From NCBI GenBank assembly GCA_917880885.1, contig OU862910.1:16504710-16568709 (forward strand): a stretch of DNA of 64,000 bases, written 5' to 3'. Made by a program: the position numbers and the translations under genes. Shown here one piece after another: positions 33,873-44,563 of the stretch; position 1 is the first letter of the stretch, and each line of letters starts with the position of its first letter. The notes below the pieces were generated by a model, which made no database searches, was not told where the DNA came from, and saw nothing but the letters and a program-made list of their open reading frames with translations. Source of the DNA: Limnephilus marmoratus. Lineage: Eukaryota > Arthropoda > Insecta > Trichoptera > Limnephilidae.

Positions 33873-34009
33873 CGTCATAGTAGCCAAAACTTGTGACTTT
33901 TTATCATTTTCCAAAATAAAGTTTTCAGTGTAAATTAGCGGCCTCCGAGTTTTTCCGCAGACTCCTTCAGAAATAACAACCGATCGTAGATTATTTCTTG
34001 CAATATTAC
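33873..34009 (-). CDS. MBF2-family protein, middle exon
   Basis: On minus the acceptor attattaattgcag opens a 137-bp exon ending ATGACG at a GTAAGAAT donor. It reads NIARNNLRSVVISEGVCGKT, then RRPLIYTENF and ILENDKKSQVLATMT. It starts with two bases that complete a codon. That fits the single G left by exon 1 at 43901 and by the exon copy at 38485. It ends in phase 0, fitting the last exon at 30869. The GKT...L.YTEN.....S.VL pattern is the N-terminal half of the MBF2 domain. Confidence 0.75.
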
Positions 34010-34546
34010 CTGCAATTAATAATATTATTATTATTATATTCATAGAATAATCTTCAATTAACTTGTCACGTCTAATAAAAATACAATATTCTACCATAAT
34101 CGATGCTTCCCAGAGGCCACGATATAATAGACCCACAGAATACTAATTAGCTAACACATGATGTACCTACAAGGATGTATTTTTGTTCAGCGGCGTACTT
34201 ATATAAAAACTGTTAGGGTTCTCAATATATAATGTTGTTGGTGACGCAACTGTCTTCCTTTATCCTATCTACTTTCAAAACCTATCCTGTCTGACAATAT
34301 GTGCCAATATTATCTACGTGACGATTACTATCTACCTGTAATATTGTGGAACAATAACTCCCAAAGAACAATCGGTCTGTTATTTGCTGTGCAAAGATCA
34401 TACACTGATCTCTCGGTGCATTCAATACAAGAACCAGTGCAACGATCAACTCTTATATGAGCGGATCTCTCAGTTCGTAATATCGGCCATGCTAAAGAAG
34501 CCTCTGTGCTCAGATTACCAATCTAGTGATCTTTCAGTGTGTGTAA

Positions 34547-34690
34547 TTGGAGTCTATTAAAGGAACTAGCGCAGTTATCTCTTCCTTGATACCTCGGTTC
34601 TATAATATCGATTCATACGAAGACATGTGCATGTGCTCAGCCAAGTGTTTTATCGGTGTGGAAATGGATTTATCTGTGGGAAATCCAGGT
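34547..34690 (+). other. Possible 5' exon of unknown gene
   Basis: Open plus frame ending at a strong donor (AATCCAG|GTGAGTCAG). The encoded end reads MCMCSAKCFIGVEMDLSVGN. No partner exon is visible. Upstream sequence contains repeated gatctctcagt/gatctttcagt phrases. Weakly supported. Confidence 0.2.
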
Positions 34691-35561
34691 GAGTCAGATT
34701 CCCTTCCAGTGTACACAAGACCAAGACACATTTAAACTCTAAATAACACAGGTAGGTGCTAGAGCTTGATATTAGACTAAATATATTTACTGTACCAAAA
34801 CCATGTCAAACAGATAATAAAGTCTATATGACGACGTAAAAGTTATTGCATTTGGCATGAATTTGGCATTTGGCATTTCAGAATTTTAGATATATTTCCC
34901 AAACTTACTTTTCATCGTTTGGGAGCTTTCTAATAGAAAATTCATATAGCGATACAAATGGCTATTTGTGTATATTATATTTGTCAAATTGTAAAGAGGT
35001 TCTGATCTTACCACGACGCGCCACTGGCTCTGATAAATATTTACCTACTTATGAGTGAATTAAAACATAACACCACGTGACAATAACTATGGTGTCTGTA
35101 TTATTGTGTCAATGAGTGTAATCAAGAACGTAGTAGTTACGTTGGTACGTTACGTCCTATCGTGAAGAAAACAATCTCAGAATATTATTACATGCTAATT
35201 AATATAACATCAGGACACATAGAACGACTAATAGATGACCGTTGGAATTACAATTGTCATTGGATGCCTTTTAAAAAGAATCAGGTCTTCCCCACAGAAA
35301 TTATTATCTGACGATCTGAAAAGGGGTGCCGTCTTTTGATGGATAATAAAAACAAGGTAAATGGTTAATGAACCATTATTGGTATGAAGCCGCGTGCACC
35401 CATAATAGGTGCACAACGGCGGCGCCCAGCCTTTCTATCCATCTACTACACACACACCATACGCATAACTTTCATTGGCTCCACCGCTTCGATAATCCAT
35501 GCAGTTTTGACGTAGTTTGGCGATAGTCGCGCGCTTCAATGCCGTATCTCCCTGTTTCTAT

Positions 35562-35785
35562 TATATACAGGGTGCTAAGGGACATACTTGACTTACTTAA
35601 ACGAGTGGTTCCTGACATTATTTTGAGTAAAAAAATCTAATTAAAATTTTTGTCTCCGGTGTCGTTTTTTAATTTTTTTATAACTTAAAATATTATTTTA
35701 ATTCAGTAGGTAGGTATTGGACAGGTAGTGTCGGAATGAGGGGTTAGGCGGTTACTAGGTTGAGTGACCAATGATAACATGTGAA
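35562..35785. repeat. Mariner-type MITE family related to 46740-47460
   Basis: Begins TATATACAGGGTGCTAAGGG. It shares TTCCTGACATTAT and the TGAGGGGTTAGGCGGTTACT-like block with 46740-47460. Confidence 0.55.
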
Positions 35786-36419
35786 ATACATAAAAAAAAT
35801 GTTAGGATACGAAGAAAACAATTTGAAAAAAAACGAAACATCAAAAAAAAGCACTGGAAACTAAATTTCAATAACATTTTTACTCCAAAGATGTCAGGAA
35901 TTACTGGTTACGATGAAGCCATACTAAATAATGCAAAATCATACAAAATCATATGTTTTTGTTTTGAAAATTTGATCGCTTAGAAGTATTATAGATGCTT
36001 CAATTAAATACTGCGTGTAGAATATACCTTGGCCCTTAAAAATATCAGTCATTTTTTTTTTATAAGTCTTTTAATAAGCCTATAAAAAAATAAAGTATAA
36101 GGTCTATAAAAAACACTTTCTAGTCCAAACTTTCCTATTTATAAACCCCTTTTCGAATTTGGTTTTATTGTATAATGTGGCAAATTTAGTTGATTTTATG
36201 ATAATCGCAAAAAAAATTGGTATTTACGCCCGAACTTCACAAAATAAAATAAAATACGCATTTTCTCGTTGTTATTTTTGACATCAATCAATACGGCCCG
36301 CACTCTATGAATTTGGATTCTGGCTTAGGCTTAGGCACAAGAACAAGGCACAAGTGACCCTTATGGCTTAGGCACAAGAACCATACATTGGGCAACACCT
36401 TTTTCGTTTCAGTGACGCC

Positions 36420-37468
36420 CAGTGATGGTATGTCTAGGGAAATTTCCCTAGATCTAGGGGAGAAAAATATTTTTTAGGGAAAAGGGAAATCAGCATTAAA
36501 TCTAGGGAAATTTGGAAATCTGGCAAAAATTTTATTACATATGACAATATTACTGATATTATACTAAACATATTTTTTGGGATTCCCATGAATCTTAAGT
36601 ATTGTTGATGTACTTACATGCAATGTTATCAAGCAATGTTATTTTTATACTGACAACTCAAAATTATATTATGTAACTAAAGCGATAAATGGTGACATCT
36701 GAAAAAATAAAAAAAATCAAGTATTAAGTTCCGTTTTTTCGGTGATTGCGTTTAATTTTTGTTTTTGAAGTAAAGCTTCTTTACGCACGCTTGACTTGGG
36801 GAGTAAGCTGGTGAATGCGTGACGAGAGCGTTATGAAAAGTGAGATCGGGCGAGGTGAACGGTCGGGCGAGGCGAACGGCAGTTGCGAGGGAGATATGAG
36901 TTAGTGAAGTTTTACTTCAGTCATGTGGTCTAAAACACACTCGTTTTTTTATTTGGAATTCCGTTTCGAATGGTGAGTGTATAGGTACATACTTTGAAAT
37001 TATTATTTCACAGCAAAAAGTGTTTTATTTGTAAAAGCACAGTATTATAAGTACATCTACCAAGTTCCGATATCTTTCATATTAATTAACTTATATACAC
37101 AATCAGTATAGTTAGTGTTACACAATCAGGTGACTACGTAGGTAACTGAGTAAATGTGATTATTATGCATTTTGCTTTCAAAAGTTTTATTGTCTATGTA
37201 CATTAATTTGTTACTCATTTTTTTTTTTTAAATAAAACTTCTTAAAAAAAAAATGTCTAGAAATTTTTGCATTTAATGCCCAAGAAATACAATTTAAAAT
37301 AAATAAATTAAATAGTTTATTAAAGTATGTTAAAGGAATACCCCCCCCCCCCCCCCCCCCGACGCGAGTTTTGATTTGCCAAGGTAGTACCCCCGAAATC
37401 TAGGGAAATTCTAGGGAAATTTCACCTCGAAATCTAGGGAAATAATTTTTTTGGGCAGAACATCCCTG
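36420..37468. mobile_element. Non-autonomous hAT element with perfect 8-bp target duplication
   Basis: CAGTGATG at the left and CATCCCTG at the right are inverted hAT-like ends. The flanks GTGACGCC (36412-36419 and 37469-37476) are identical. Subterminal TCTAGGGAAATT motifs recur at both ends (36437-36515, 37398-37440). The interior has a run of 22 C near 37341 and no transposase ORF. Confidence 0.9.
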
Positions 37469-37692
37469 GTGACGCCCCAACCGGCGCCGGAGACAGTCGT
37501 GTCACTCCGTGTCGCTTGATTTCGTGAAATCAATTTTAAATTTCCGTTTTATTACAATAAACAATGCGTAAAACGGGAATTAATATTTTTTACAGGCCTT
37601 TACGAAATCAACCTGTAAAACAAAACTCTCAAATACCTTTTCCAACCTTTCCAAAAGCTTTTTCTCAAGTATTTTTAAACTCCTCCCATAAA

Positions 37693-37896
37693 GGGATGAC
37701 CTGTCAGTGGTTGAGTGGGCATAGCGCTTGGGTCCCACCCGAGCGTCGCGTGTTCGATTCCTCGGCTGGCTAAATCCTCCATCACAACACAAGCAACATT
37801 TTCGGCTTTCTGTGGTGGTAGTAGGAGATTTTCAAACATTGTTGGGTTATTCGTAACCCGGGAATGTTTGTCTTTCTTTTTAAAAAAAAAAAAAAA
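37693..37896 (+). repeat. tRNA-derived SINE, family 4
   Basis: A-box-like GTGGTTGAGTGGGC and B-box GTGTTCGATTCC lie about 35 bp apart. A short body follows and ends in 15 A. This is a distinct family in this window. Confidence 0.75.
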
Positions 37897-38306
37897 AGGG
37901 CGTGAATTCCGATTTCGATTTTTTCCTGAACTAGTGGATCGCCTTATAGTAAGTCAAGTGCGTTCAGAAGAATAGTATTATGCTAAAATTGATTATTATT
38001 ATTGAGGTATGTTATTATGGCCTTCTTATAACTATATTATTTTGTTTTTGACGTAGTTTGGCGACAGTCCTACCTCCCTGTTTTTCTATTTTGTATAGGT
38101 GAAGAATCAAAGCGAACCTGGAACATCGAGAGGCCTGTGATTTAAACCAGATAATACTAGATGTCTTATAATCCGGAGAAAAATAGTCTTGAGTTAGTAA
38201 TTATAGTAATTATTTCAATACACACAATTAAATAACGCTTTCAAAAATAATTATAAACCTGCCACTGGGACCTCCGTTCTAGCCTCTCTTTTCGAAGCAT
38301 GAAACG

Positions 38307-38446
38307 CTTAATATGATAAAGAGGAGGGGGGGGGTTTAGAACAAACATCAGAATAGTACCTTCAACTTACCTTCAACTTAATATGATAAAGAGGAGGGGG
38401 GGGGTTTAGAACAAACATCAGAATAGTACCTTCAACTTACAGTAAA
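38307..38446. repeat. Two tandem 70-bp copies
   Basis: CTTAATATGATAAAGAGGAG through ACCTTCAACTTAC is repeated with almost no change, including a run of G. Confidence 0.9.
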
Positions 38447-38484
38447 ATTAATAACAATTTTTTAGTAGGAACGTAAATTCATAC

Positions 38485-38640
38485 CTTCAGGTGTATTTTC
38501 TTCAGCTTTCATGGTGTTATTTTCCAAAGTATCGTTGGCAGGCACTTTAAAACCAGTGGGTTTCTTGGTAACAGGTGTGCCTAATTTCGCGATATCTTAA
38601 ATCACACATAAGAGAAACAATAGCTTTTGATCAACGCAAA
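38485..38640 (-). pseudogene. Degenerate copy of MBF2 exon 1
   Basis: The minus strand reads LGTPVTKKPTGFKVPANDTL then ENNTMKAEENTPE and ends in the same phase and donor (G|GTATG) as exon 1 at 43901. The region matching the signal peptide (LLFLLCVI) is interrupted by an in-frame TAA at 38597-38599, and the ATG equivalent is lost. Most likely a dead exon duplicate. A separate upstream signal-peptide exon cannot be excluded. Confidence 0.65.
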
Positions 38641-38700
38641 ACTAGAGATTTTTTTATGGTGGTTTTATTCCAGAAGGGAGATTCTGTATCTTTTGTGTTA

Positions 38701-38865
38701 AGGGAACGTACCCATACTACGTGACCAACTTTTTGCAATTTTTAACCCTTCCCCCTGGTGACCAAAAACCTATGGCCGCCGCCGCTCATTTGTACCAAGC
38801 GTGACATTATGAAGACCCCCCCCCCCCCCCCCCCGAACAGGTCACGTAGTATGGGTACGTTCCCT
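38701..38865. mobile_element. MITE with 26-bp perfect TIRs and poly-C core, copy 1
   Basis: The ends AGGGAACGTACCCATACTAC... are exact inverted copies over 26 bp. A run of about 17 C is inside. Only 165 bp long. Sister copy at 41106-41514. Confidence 0.9.
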
Positions 38866-39149
38866 AACAAGCATTGAGAGTTGCGTTAAGCCAGCGTTAC
38901 GAAACGATTAATACGAAAAGGTAAAATCCGTCGGATATTGGAAGGCATCCATCGTGCGTTATCGGCTGTCAAAATTCTGTTATTTTCTAAGGCTTTCAAC
39001 AGCTTGTCAGTTGGTTAGTATAAGGTGAGGTTTGTGAGTTTTGTTTGATAAATGTGGTTAGCTGGAAGAAATGGGGTCTACCCATAAGCTACACCTTTTG
39101 TAATTTTTATTTTACAATAAATATTTTTTGATTTGATTTGATTTGATAT

Positions 39150-39303
39150 GAGTCTTGGCGGCGGATCCGTCTGCCCACCAGCTGCGTGACAGGCCGGGTT
39201 GGGAGAGAATGGTTGAGGGAGTCCCTTTGACTTCTCCAGCCGTACTCTCTGGGAACATCGCCCTGCACTGCAATGCGAGGGATGGATACATACGTCCGTC
39301 ACT
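39150..39303 (+). repeat. Dispersed repeat family 2, fragment
   Basis: Contains GAGTCTTGGCGGCGGATCCG and TTGACTTCTCCAGCCG, the middle of the family; both ends are missing. Confidence 0.7.
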
Positions 39304-39833
39304 TATAAACACGAATTGCTATTTATTAATTTATTAATATAAATACTTTCATATAAGCCATGCAGGAGTTCATAAATGACTATCCGTTCGTCGTATTATT
39401 TTTATGTTTGCATACGCGATGACATTCGATTCGCTTATTTTCTACGAGGATTAATTACGTGGTCATCTCTGGCATTAGGGTAACTACTTTTAAGACTCTT
39501 GACACAAGTGCAGTATTGGGCTCGTTTGGACAAAATGTGTCTTATGTGGCCTATTTCTCACGCGTTATGCTATCGCAAAATATATAGAAACATCTTCAGA
39601 TCTGACCACCAGAAGGCGTACGAAAAAGAGTTATGATAAATAATTTACAACATGCAGATAAAAATAACCACTCAAAATTGAATAACAGTGCTGTATTTGA
39701 AAGCTCCGTTTTAAAGTTACGCCTTCTCTTTTTGTTACGTGCCCCCCCCCCCTAAATTCGCCCTTGAACAGTGAGAACAGTATTAGACGAACCCGCATTA
39801 AGGCAGAATTGTTAAACTCAATTGAAGTTACAA

Positions 39834-40588
39834 GGCGATTCCAGACTCACGGCGAGAAGTCTCGGCGAGAATTTCTCGCCGAGACTTCTCGCGAGAACAA
39901 GCACTTATCCACACTCTCATTTTTCTCACTCGTGATCTGTTTCCCATCCGGTATGGACGACATCGCAGACGATATTCAAAATGCAGCAGGTTTGGCTCTG
40001 TGCGCCATGGCATATTATAATTTTGTGAACGTTGTGACGTTGAAAGTTGTAGTTAGCCCTTGATTTAGAAAGGAATCCAGAGCGTCATATGCAAACCATA
40101 TAGGTTTATAAATTTCATTTTCACCAGCACCCGATTAGGAGGAATCATTCACCATTTTTCTATATTTCCGTTAACTAGCAAAAAGGGAATCTTTTTTCTT
40201 TTTGAGTTCAGGTACTTTCATCTCCATGTTCCACGCATCGTGGTTAAAACTTTTGTAATTCGATGTTTTGCATCCCATAACACCGGTTCAGATTGAAAAT
40301 ATTCTATAAACTACAACTCTTGTTGATTTTTTATACAAGGAAACAAAATTTTCGAAACAAAAACCAAAATATATCGCACGTCTACTCTCAACCGCTCACT
40401 AAACAACACTGAGACAAAACGTGAGTGTAGTAGCCTTCTCGCTTCTCGCCCGAGAAATCCTTTGAAGCGGCCAAATTTACCGACAATGATCCGAGAACAG
40501 CCGAGCCCGAGAAAGAGAATGCGAGAAACACCTCACATTCTCGGTTCTCGGGTGTTCTCGGGGCCTCTCGCCGAGAGTCTGGATGGGC
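39834..40588. mobile_element. Harbinger-like MITE, copy 2
   Basis: Ends GATTCCAGACTCACGGCGAG and GCCGAGAGTCTGGATGGGC are inverted. The MDDIADDIQNAAGLALCAM start is retained (from 39952). The left end carries an extra 40-bp perfect palindrome of the GCGAGAAGTCTCGGCGAGAA arm. About 300 bp longer than the copy at 32131. Confidence 0.65.
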
Positions 40589-41105
40589 TATTATGTGTCG
40601 CATAATTTAAATTCCTTTAAGTTAGCTGTCGATATTATAGAGACAAGTGTAAAACAAATATATTGGGAACTTCAAGGTCGGGATCCACATTATTTCAACC
40701 GCCTGCTAAATAAGAAATCAGAGCCCAATGTCAATATTTATCACAATAAAATTCAAAGAGTTTGGTTAACCCCAGAGTTTTCTTTATGGAGAGTTTCAGG
40801 CAACTCCGGATACTAACACATTTTACATCTTTATTTGCCGCATAAATACAAATCTGTGTATTTCGTACAATTTTGATTATTCTATTTTCCACTGTCACGT
40901 TAATGGATTTTTTTTTAAATGTTTTTAACAAATATGTTTTTAACAAATAATTTTGTTAACAAATAACAAATGTTCAGAAAACCGCGATCACTGAAATTAA
41001 CCGTAAATTACTATGTCGATTTCGATTAAAGCAAAACTGGAAACATTGAAAACTGAAGAACACCAAATACACTGAGAGGTCGTTGGTAACGTCTCTGTAA
41101 TAATA

Positions 41106-41514
41106 AGAGAACATATCCATTCTACGTGACCCACTTTTTGCAATTTTTTAACCCCCCCTCCCCCTCGGTGACCACATGTAGTATATTCCAAGATCCCCCT
41201 TCCCTACAGTTTTCACGTAGTAATTCATAAACATGGTTTTGAATCATTTTTCACTAACAAAAAGTTTTTAAAAAATTATTTGGCTTATACTTGTCTTTAT
41301 TAATACGGTGCTTGCATTCCTATAATTACAAGTGAAAAAAAATATTATCAAGATAAAACTTGTGTCAAAATGTATTGTAACCAGAACTTACTTTAGATTT
41401 CTAGATTGACTACGTTATAAAAACCTAAGCCCCCGCCCCTCATTCTGACCAAGCGTGGTATTTTGAAGATCCCCCCCCCCCCTAAACGGGTCACTTAGTA
41501 TGGGTACGATCCCT
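41106..41514. mobile_element. Poly-C MITE, copy 2 (longer, diverged)
   Basis: Left AGAGAACATATCCATTCTAC and right GTATGGGTACGATCCCT correspond to the ends of 38701-38865. Two C-rich tracts flank about 240 bp of extra interior. Confidence 0.7.
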
Positions 41515-41949
41515 AATATGTTGCGTAGGTCATTTATGAGAAATAGTGATAATGTATTATAAGGTGAGTCATTTAAAAAAATGTTGTTTCCTGATACTAA
41601 TATCTATTTATGCAAGGGTGCCAAATAAGGTCAAAACGACGAGAGTAAAAATATTTTGAAATTCTAGTCCAACTAATTCCTCCGGATTCACTTTTAGGGG
41701 TTATTTCTAGCGTGTAGAAGTATGTCGTATTTTTTTTTTATTTGGCCGTATATATCCTCATTGAAAACTCCTTCGGGACACGACATTATTATTATCAAAA
41801 CTATTTGTCTAGCAGATTTCCATTCAAGACTCTTGCAGATACATATAAGATTTTTTTTCTTTTGTTATACGGTCGTATATTCTCTCTGCATGTTTACTTT
41901 ACTAATGAGGACGTACCGCAGAAATAATCGACTACTGGCAGATAGATGA

Positions 41950-42023
41950 ACTGTCCAGCGGATCATCTGTCGGCGGCCCAACTGCCAAGGGGCCAACTGT
42001 CGGGGGATAAACTGTGGGGCACC
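41950..42023 (-). repeat. Five tandem 15-16-bp ACAGTTGNCCCCCG units
   Basis: Read on minus: ACAGTTTATCCCCCG, ACAGTTGGCCCCTTGG, CAGTTGGGCCGCCG, ACAGATGATCCGCTGG, ACAGTTCATC. These match the pair at 15507 and the unit at 32866. Confidence 0.75.
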
Positions 42024-42034
42024 GCATAAAATAG

Positions 42035-42437
42035 TATCTGCAGTTACAGTTGGGGGAACTCCCTGAAGAAGTAAGCAACAAATCTCCTGAAAAAATTTCT
42101 CATGCCAGATGGCTCAAGCGTACTAACCGAATTCTTCGTCGGAACATAAACTTTAACAACGTACGTTGTTAAAGTTTATACTCCGACTTGGTTCAGAGTT
42201 GAAACTTATACCACCTTAGATGGAGCAAGTCACCTGTGGCAGTTAATCTCAGCGCCTAGATATTTGACAGCCGAACTAAAAACTAAAATTGATCCTGTCA
42301 CAGAAAGAAAAAGCCACTTCGCACACCCCGAGAATTTGTTACTTGCAATGTTAACTGACCCTCATAAAAATATCCGAGCTGCGCGTTGTGTTCTGAAAGC
42401 AGGAAGTAAGAAACCAAGTAAAGCAAGGCTGTTCTAA
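42035..42437 (+). pseudogene. Coding remnant of unrecognised, probably element-derived protein
   Basis: Two in-frame blocks are visible: ELPEEVSNKSPEKISHARWL then KRTNRILRR, and VKVYTPTWFRVETY, ASHLWQLISAPRYL, HFAHPENLLLAMLTDPHKNI, ending ARLF-stop at 42437. They are separated by a 34-bp perfect palindrome (42146-42179) that destroys the frame. The composition and the natural stop suggest the C-terminus of a real protein; I recall similar sequences in insect repeats but cannot name the family. Confidence 0.55.
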
Positions 42438-42449
42438 CTAATCCTCGAT

Positions 42450-42639
42450 GGTTATTTCCTTTTGGGGTATTATGCCGTGTTGCGCTACCTCCTCCTTTAG
42501 CCAACGTTTCGGACAGCGTTACAGTGTCCATCATCAGGGCAGATGTGTCACCTGATGATGGACACTGTAACGCTGTCCGAAACGTTGGCTAAAGGAGGAG
42601 GTAGCGCAACACGGCATAATACCCCAAAAGGAAATAACC
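42450..42639. mobile_element. Perfect foldback, 89-bp arms, Penelope-like motif, copy 2
   Basis: The arms 42450-42538 and 42551-42639 are exact reverse complements around a 12-bp spacer. Each arm includes CCTGATGATGGACACTGTAA, GCTGTCCGAAACGTTGG and GTAGCGCAACACGGCAT. A hammerhead-ribozyme-like core (CTGATGA, a GGACA/TGTCC stem, GAAAC) is present in each. Confidence 0.9.
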
Positions 42640-43030
42640 ATAAAATTTTTGGCCGTGAAAACCTAAAATCATATCTAATCCTCGATGCATCATATTACTA
42701 TGATCCTATTAACTAACAGCAATGCGTAACCGACCCCCACTATTGAAGAATATACATCTGATAAGATCTTCAATCATAGATAGATCATCTTAGATCTTCA
42801 GTCGTACAATGGAGAGAAGGTAAATTTCCTCTTCTACATCTCTCATGTCATACCCAATCATTTGAAAGAGCTGTAAAGACTATTACTGAAACCTCACCTA
42901 CTTTATACACAAAGTCTGCAAGAGAATGTCTCGTAAAATAATGCCGAAATTTGAGTTTGAAAATTATTTTGTTGGTATTTGATAATGCATTTTGAATAAC
43001 TCCTTTTAAAATACATTGAATTTCAATTTT

Positions 43031-43741
43031 GTTTTTATGAATGCATGAATGCCAATCTTGGAAGTGGTATATTATCATATTGATTATATTACGTGATTAC
43101 GTCTCCATTTAAATATTTTTATTTCTGTTACACAGATAAATTCTGGAAAAATAACAGAGTCGTGACCCACCCTAATGTACAACGGATCTGTCGGTAGCAT
43201 GCCTTTAATATTGTTTTTTTGGTTAAAAATTATATATTGACCCTTACAACCAAAAGGTTCCAACAAAGTTTTTATGAATGCATGAATGCCAATCTTGGAA
43301 GTGGTATATTATCATATTGATTATATTACGTGATTACGTCTTCATTTAAATATTTTTATCTCTGTTACACAGATAAATTCTGGAAAAAAAACAGAGTCGT
43401 GACCCACCCTAATGTACAACGGATCTGTCGGTAGCATGCCTTTAATATTGTTTTTTTGGTTAAAAAATATATATTGACCCTTACAACCAAAAGGTTCCAA
43501 CAAAGTTTTTATGAATGCATGAATGCCAATCATGGAAGTGGTATATTATCATATTGATTATATTACGTGATTACGTCTCCATTTAAATATTTTTATCTCT
43601 GTTACACAAATTAATTCTGGAAAAAAAACAGAGTCGTGACCCACCCTAATGTACAACGGATCTGTCGGTAGCATGCCTTTAATATTGTTTTTTTGGTTAA
43701 AAATTATATATTGACCCTTACAACCAAAAGGTTCCAACAAT
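43031..43741. repeat. Three tandem 237-bp repeats
   Basis: Units start GTTTTTATGAATGCATGAAT at 43031, 43268 and 43505 and are more than 95% alike by eye. The similar short minus ORFs in each unit are a by-product of the repeat. Confidence 0.9.
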
Positions 43742-43900
43742 GGGAGTTACAATATATTACTCTAAGGTTCCACCAATGTTATGCGATAATGATTTCTAAA
43801 GTAGCTTTCAGTAGAGCCCAATATCGCACGCAATGGATGCTTCAAATGAAGCCTTGTTATTTTGACGGTTCGATGTGTCTATTATATTATAGATAAATAC

Positions 43901-44060
43901 CTTTGGGCTTAATTTCTGCGGCTTCCAGTGGGAGTGTGTTTTCGATTGTATCATTTCTAGGAACTTTAAAACCAGAGTGTTTTTTAACAGTAACAGGTGT
44001 TCCTAAAACCGCGAACACTAAAATCACACATAAGACAAACAATGTCTTCAGCACTGCCAT
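43901..44060 (-). CDS. MBF2-family secreted protein, first coding exon with signal peptide
   Basis: The ATG at 44060 (minus) opens 53 codons plus one base and ends at a GTATTT donor. Residues 1-20 are a classical signal peptide (core LFVLCVILVFAVLG). A polar propeptide-like segment follows (KHSGFKVPRNDTIENTLPLE). The exon ends with a single G, matching the two-base start of the middle exon at 34009. The predicted chain of three exons (43901-44060, 33873-34009, 30582-30869) encodes about 194 residues, with introns of about 9.9 and 3.0 kb filled by TEs. Secretion is inferred from the signal peptide. Confidence 0.75.
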
Positions 44061-44563
44061 GATTTTGTGGTTATTTTTAAGTGTTAATAATATAACATTC
44101 TATGTCTGTAACTCCACTGACATAATAACGCGGCATAACGTCGTGGATTACTTAAACTGAATACGGTTGCTATATTGCGAACGTCCTTGTCATTTACGCT
44201 ACGTACTAAAACAAGTTGTTCAGATTAAAGATCGGTAGAGAACAAGTCATTATAATTAATTACGACAATAATTATTTGCCAAGAACAGAAACCTCAGTTC
44301 TAATCTGAAATTTCTAAAATACCCTACTCACCATCCTATTTTCAGTGTGGTGGTTGACTTTGCTCTGTGAAGACGTCGGATTAAGGCTGGCTTTGTTGGC
44401 AAAACATGAACATCGGAAAGAAATTGAACCCTGTTGGTTTCAGGAATTTAATAAAAAGAAAATAAAACGTTTACTTTCTTTCCTCTCTCTAACAACTTGA
44501 ATGGTAGGCTTAATTTTCAATAACAAATATGAATTATTTCCCTAGATAATTATTTATAATAAA

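Noticed and set aside
40583..40816. 77-residue plus ORF after the Harbinger-like element
   Set aside because: Begins inside the element's TIR and has no recognised similarity.
15507..42023. A 26-kb giant transposon bounded by oppositely oriented ACAGTTGATCCCCCG arrays
   Set aside because: A third unit lies inside at 32866, host exons lie between, and no target duplication is seen; independent copies are simpler.
43084..43740. Three similar approximately 60-residue minus ORFs
   Set aside because: By-products of a 237-bp tandem repeat; each ends in a stop and has no splice or domain support.
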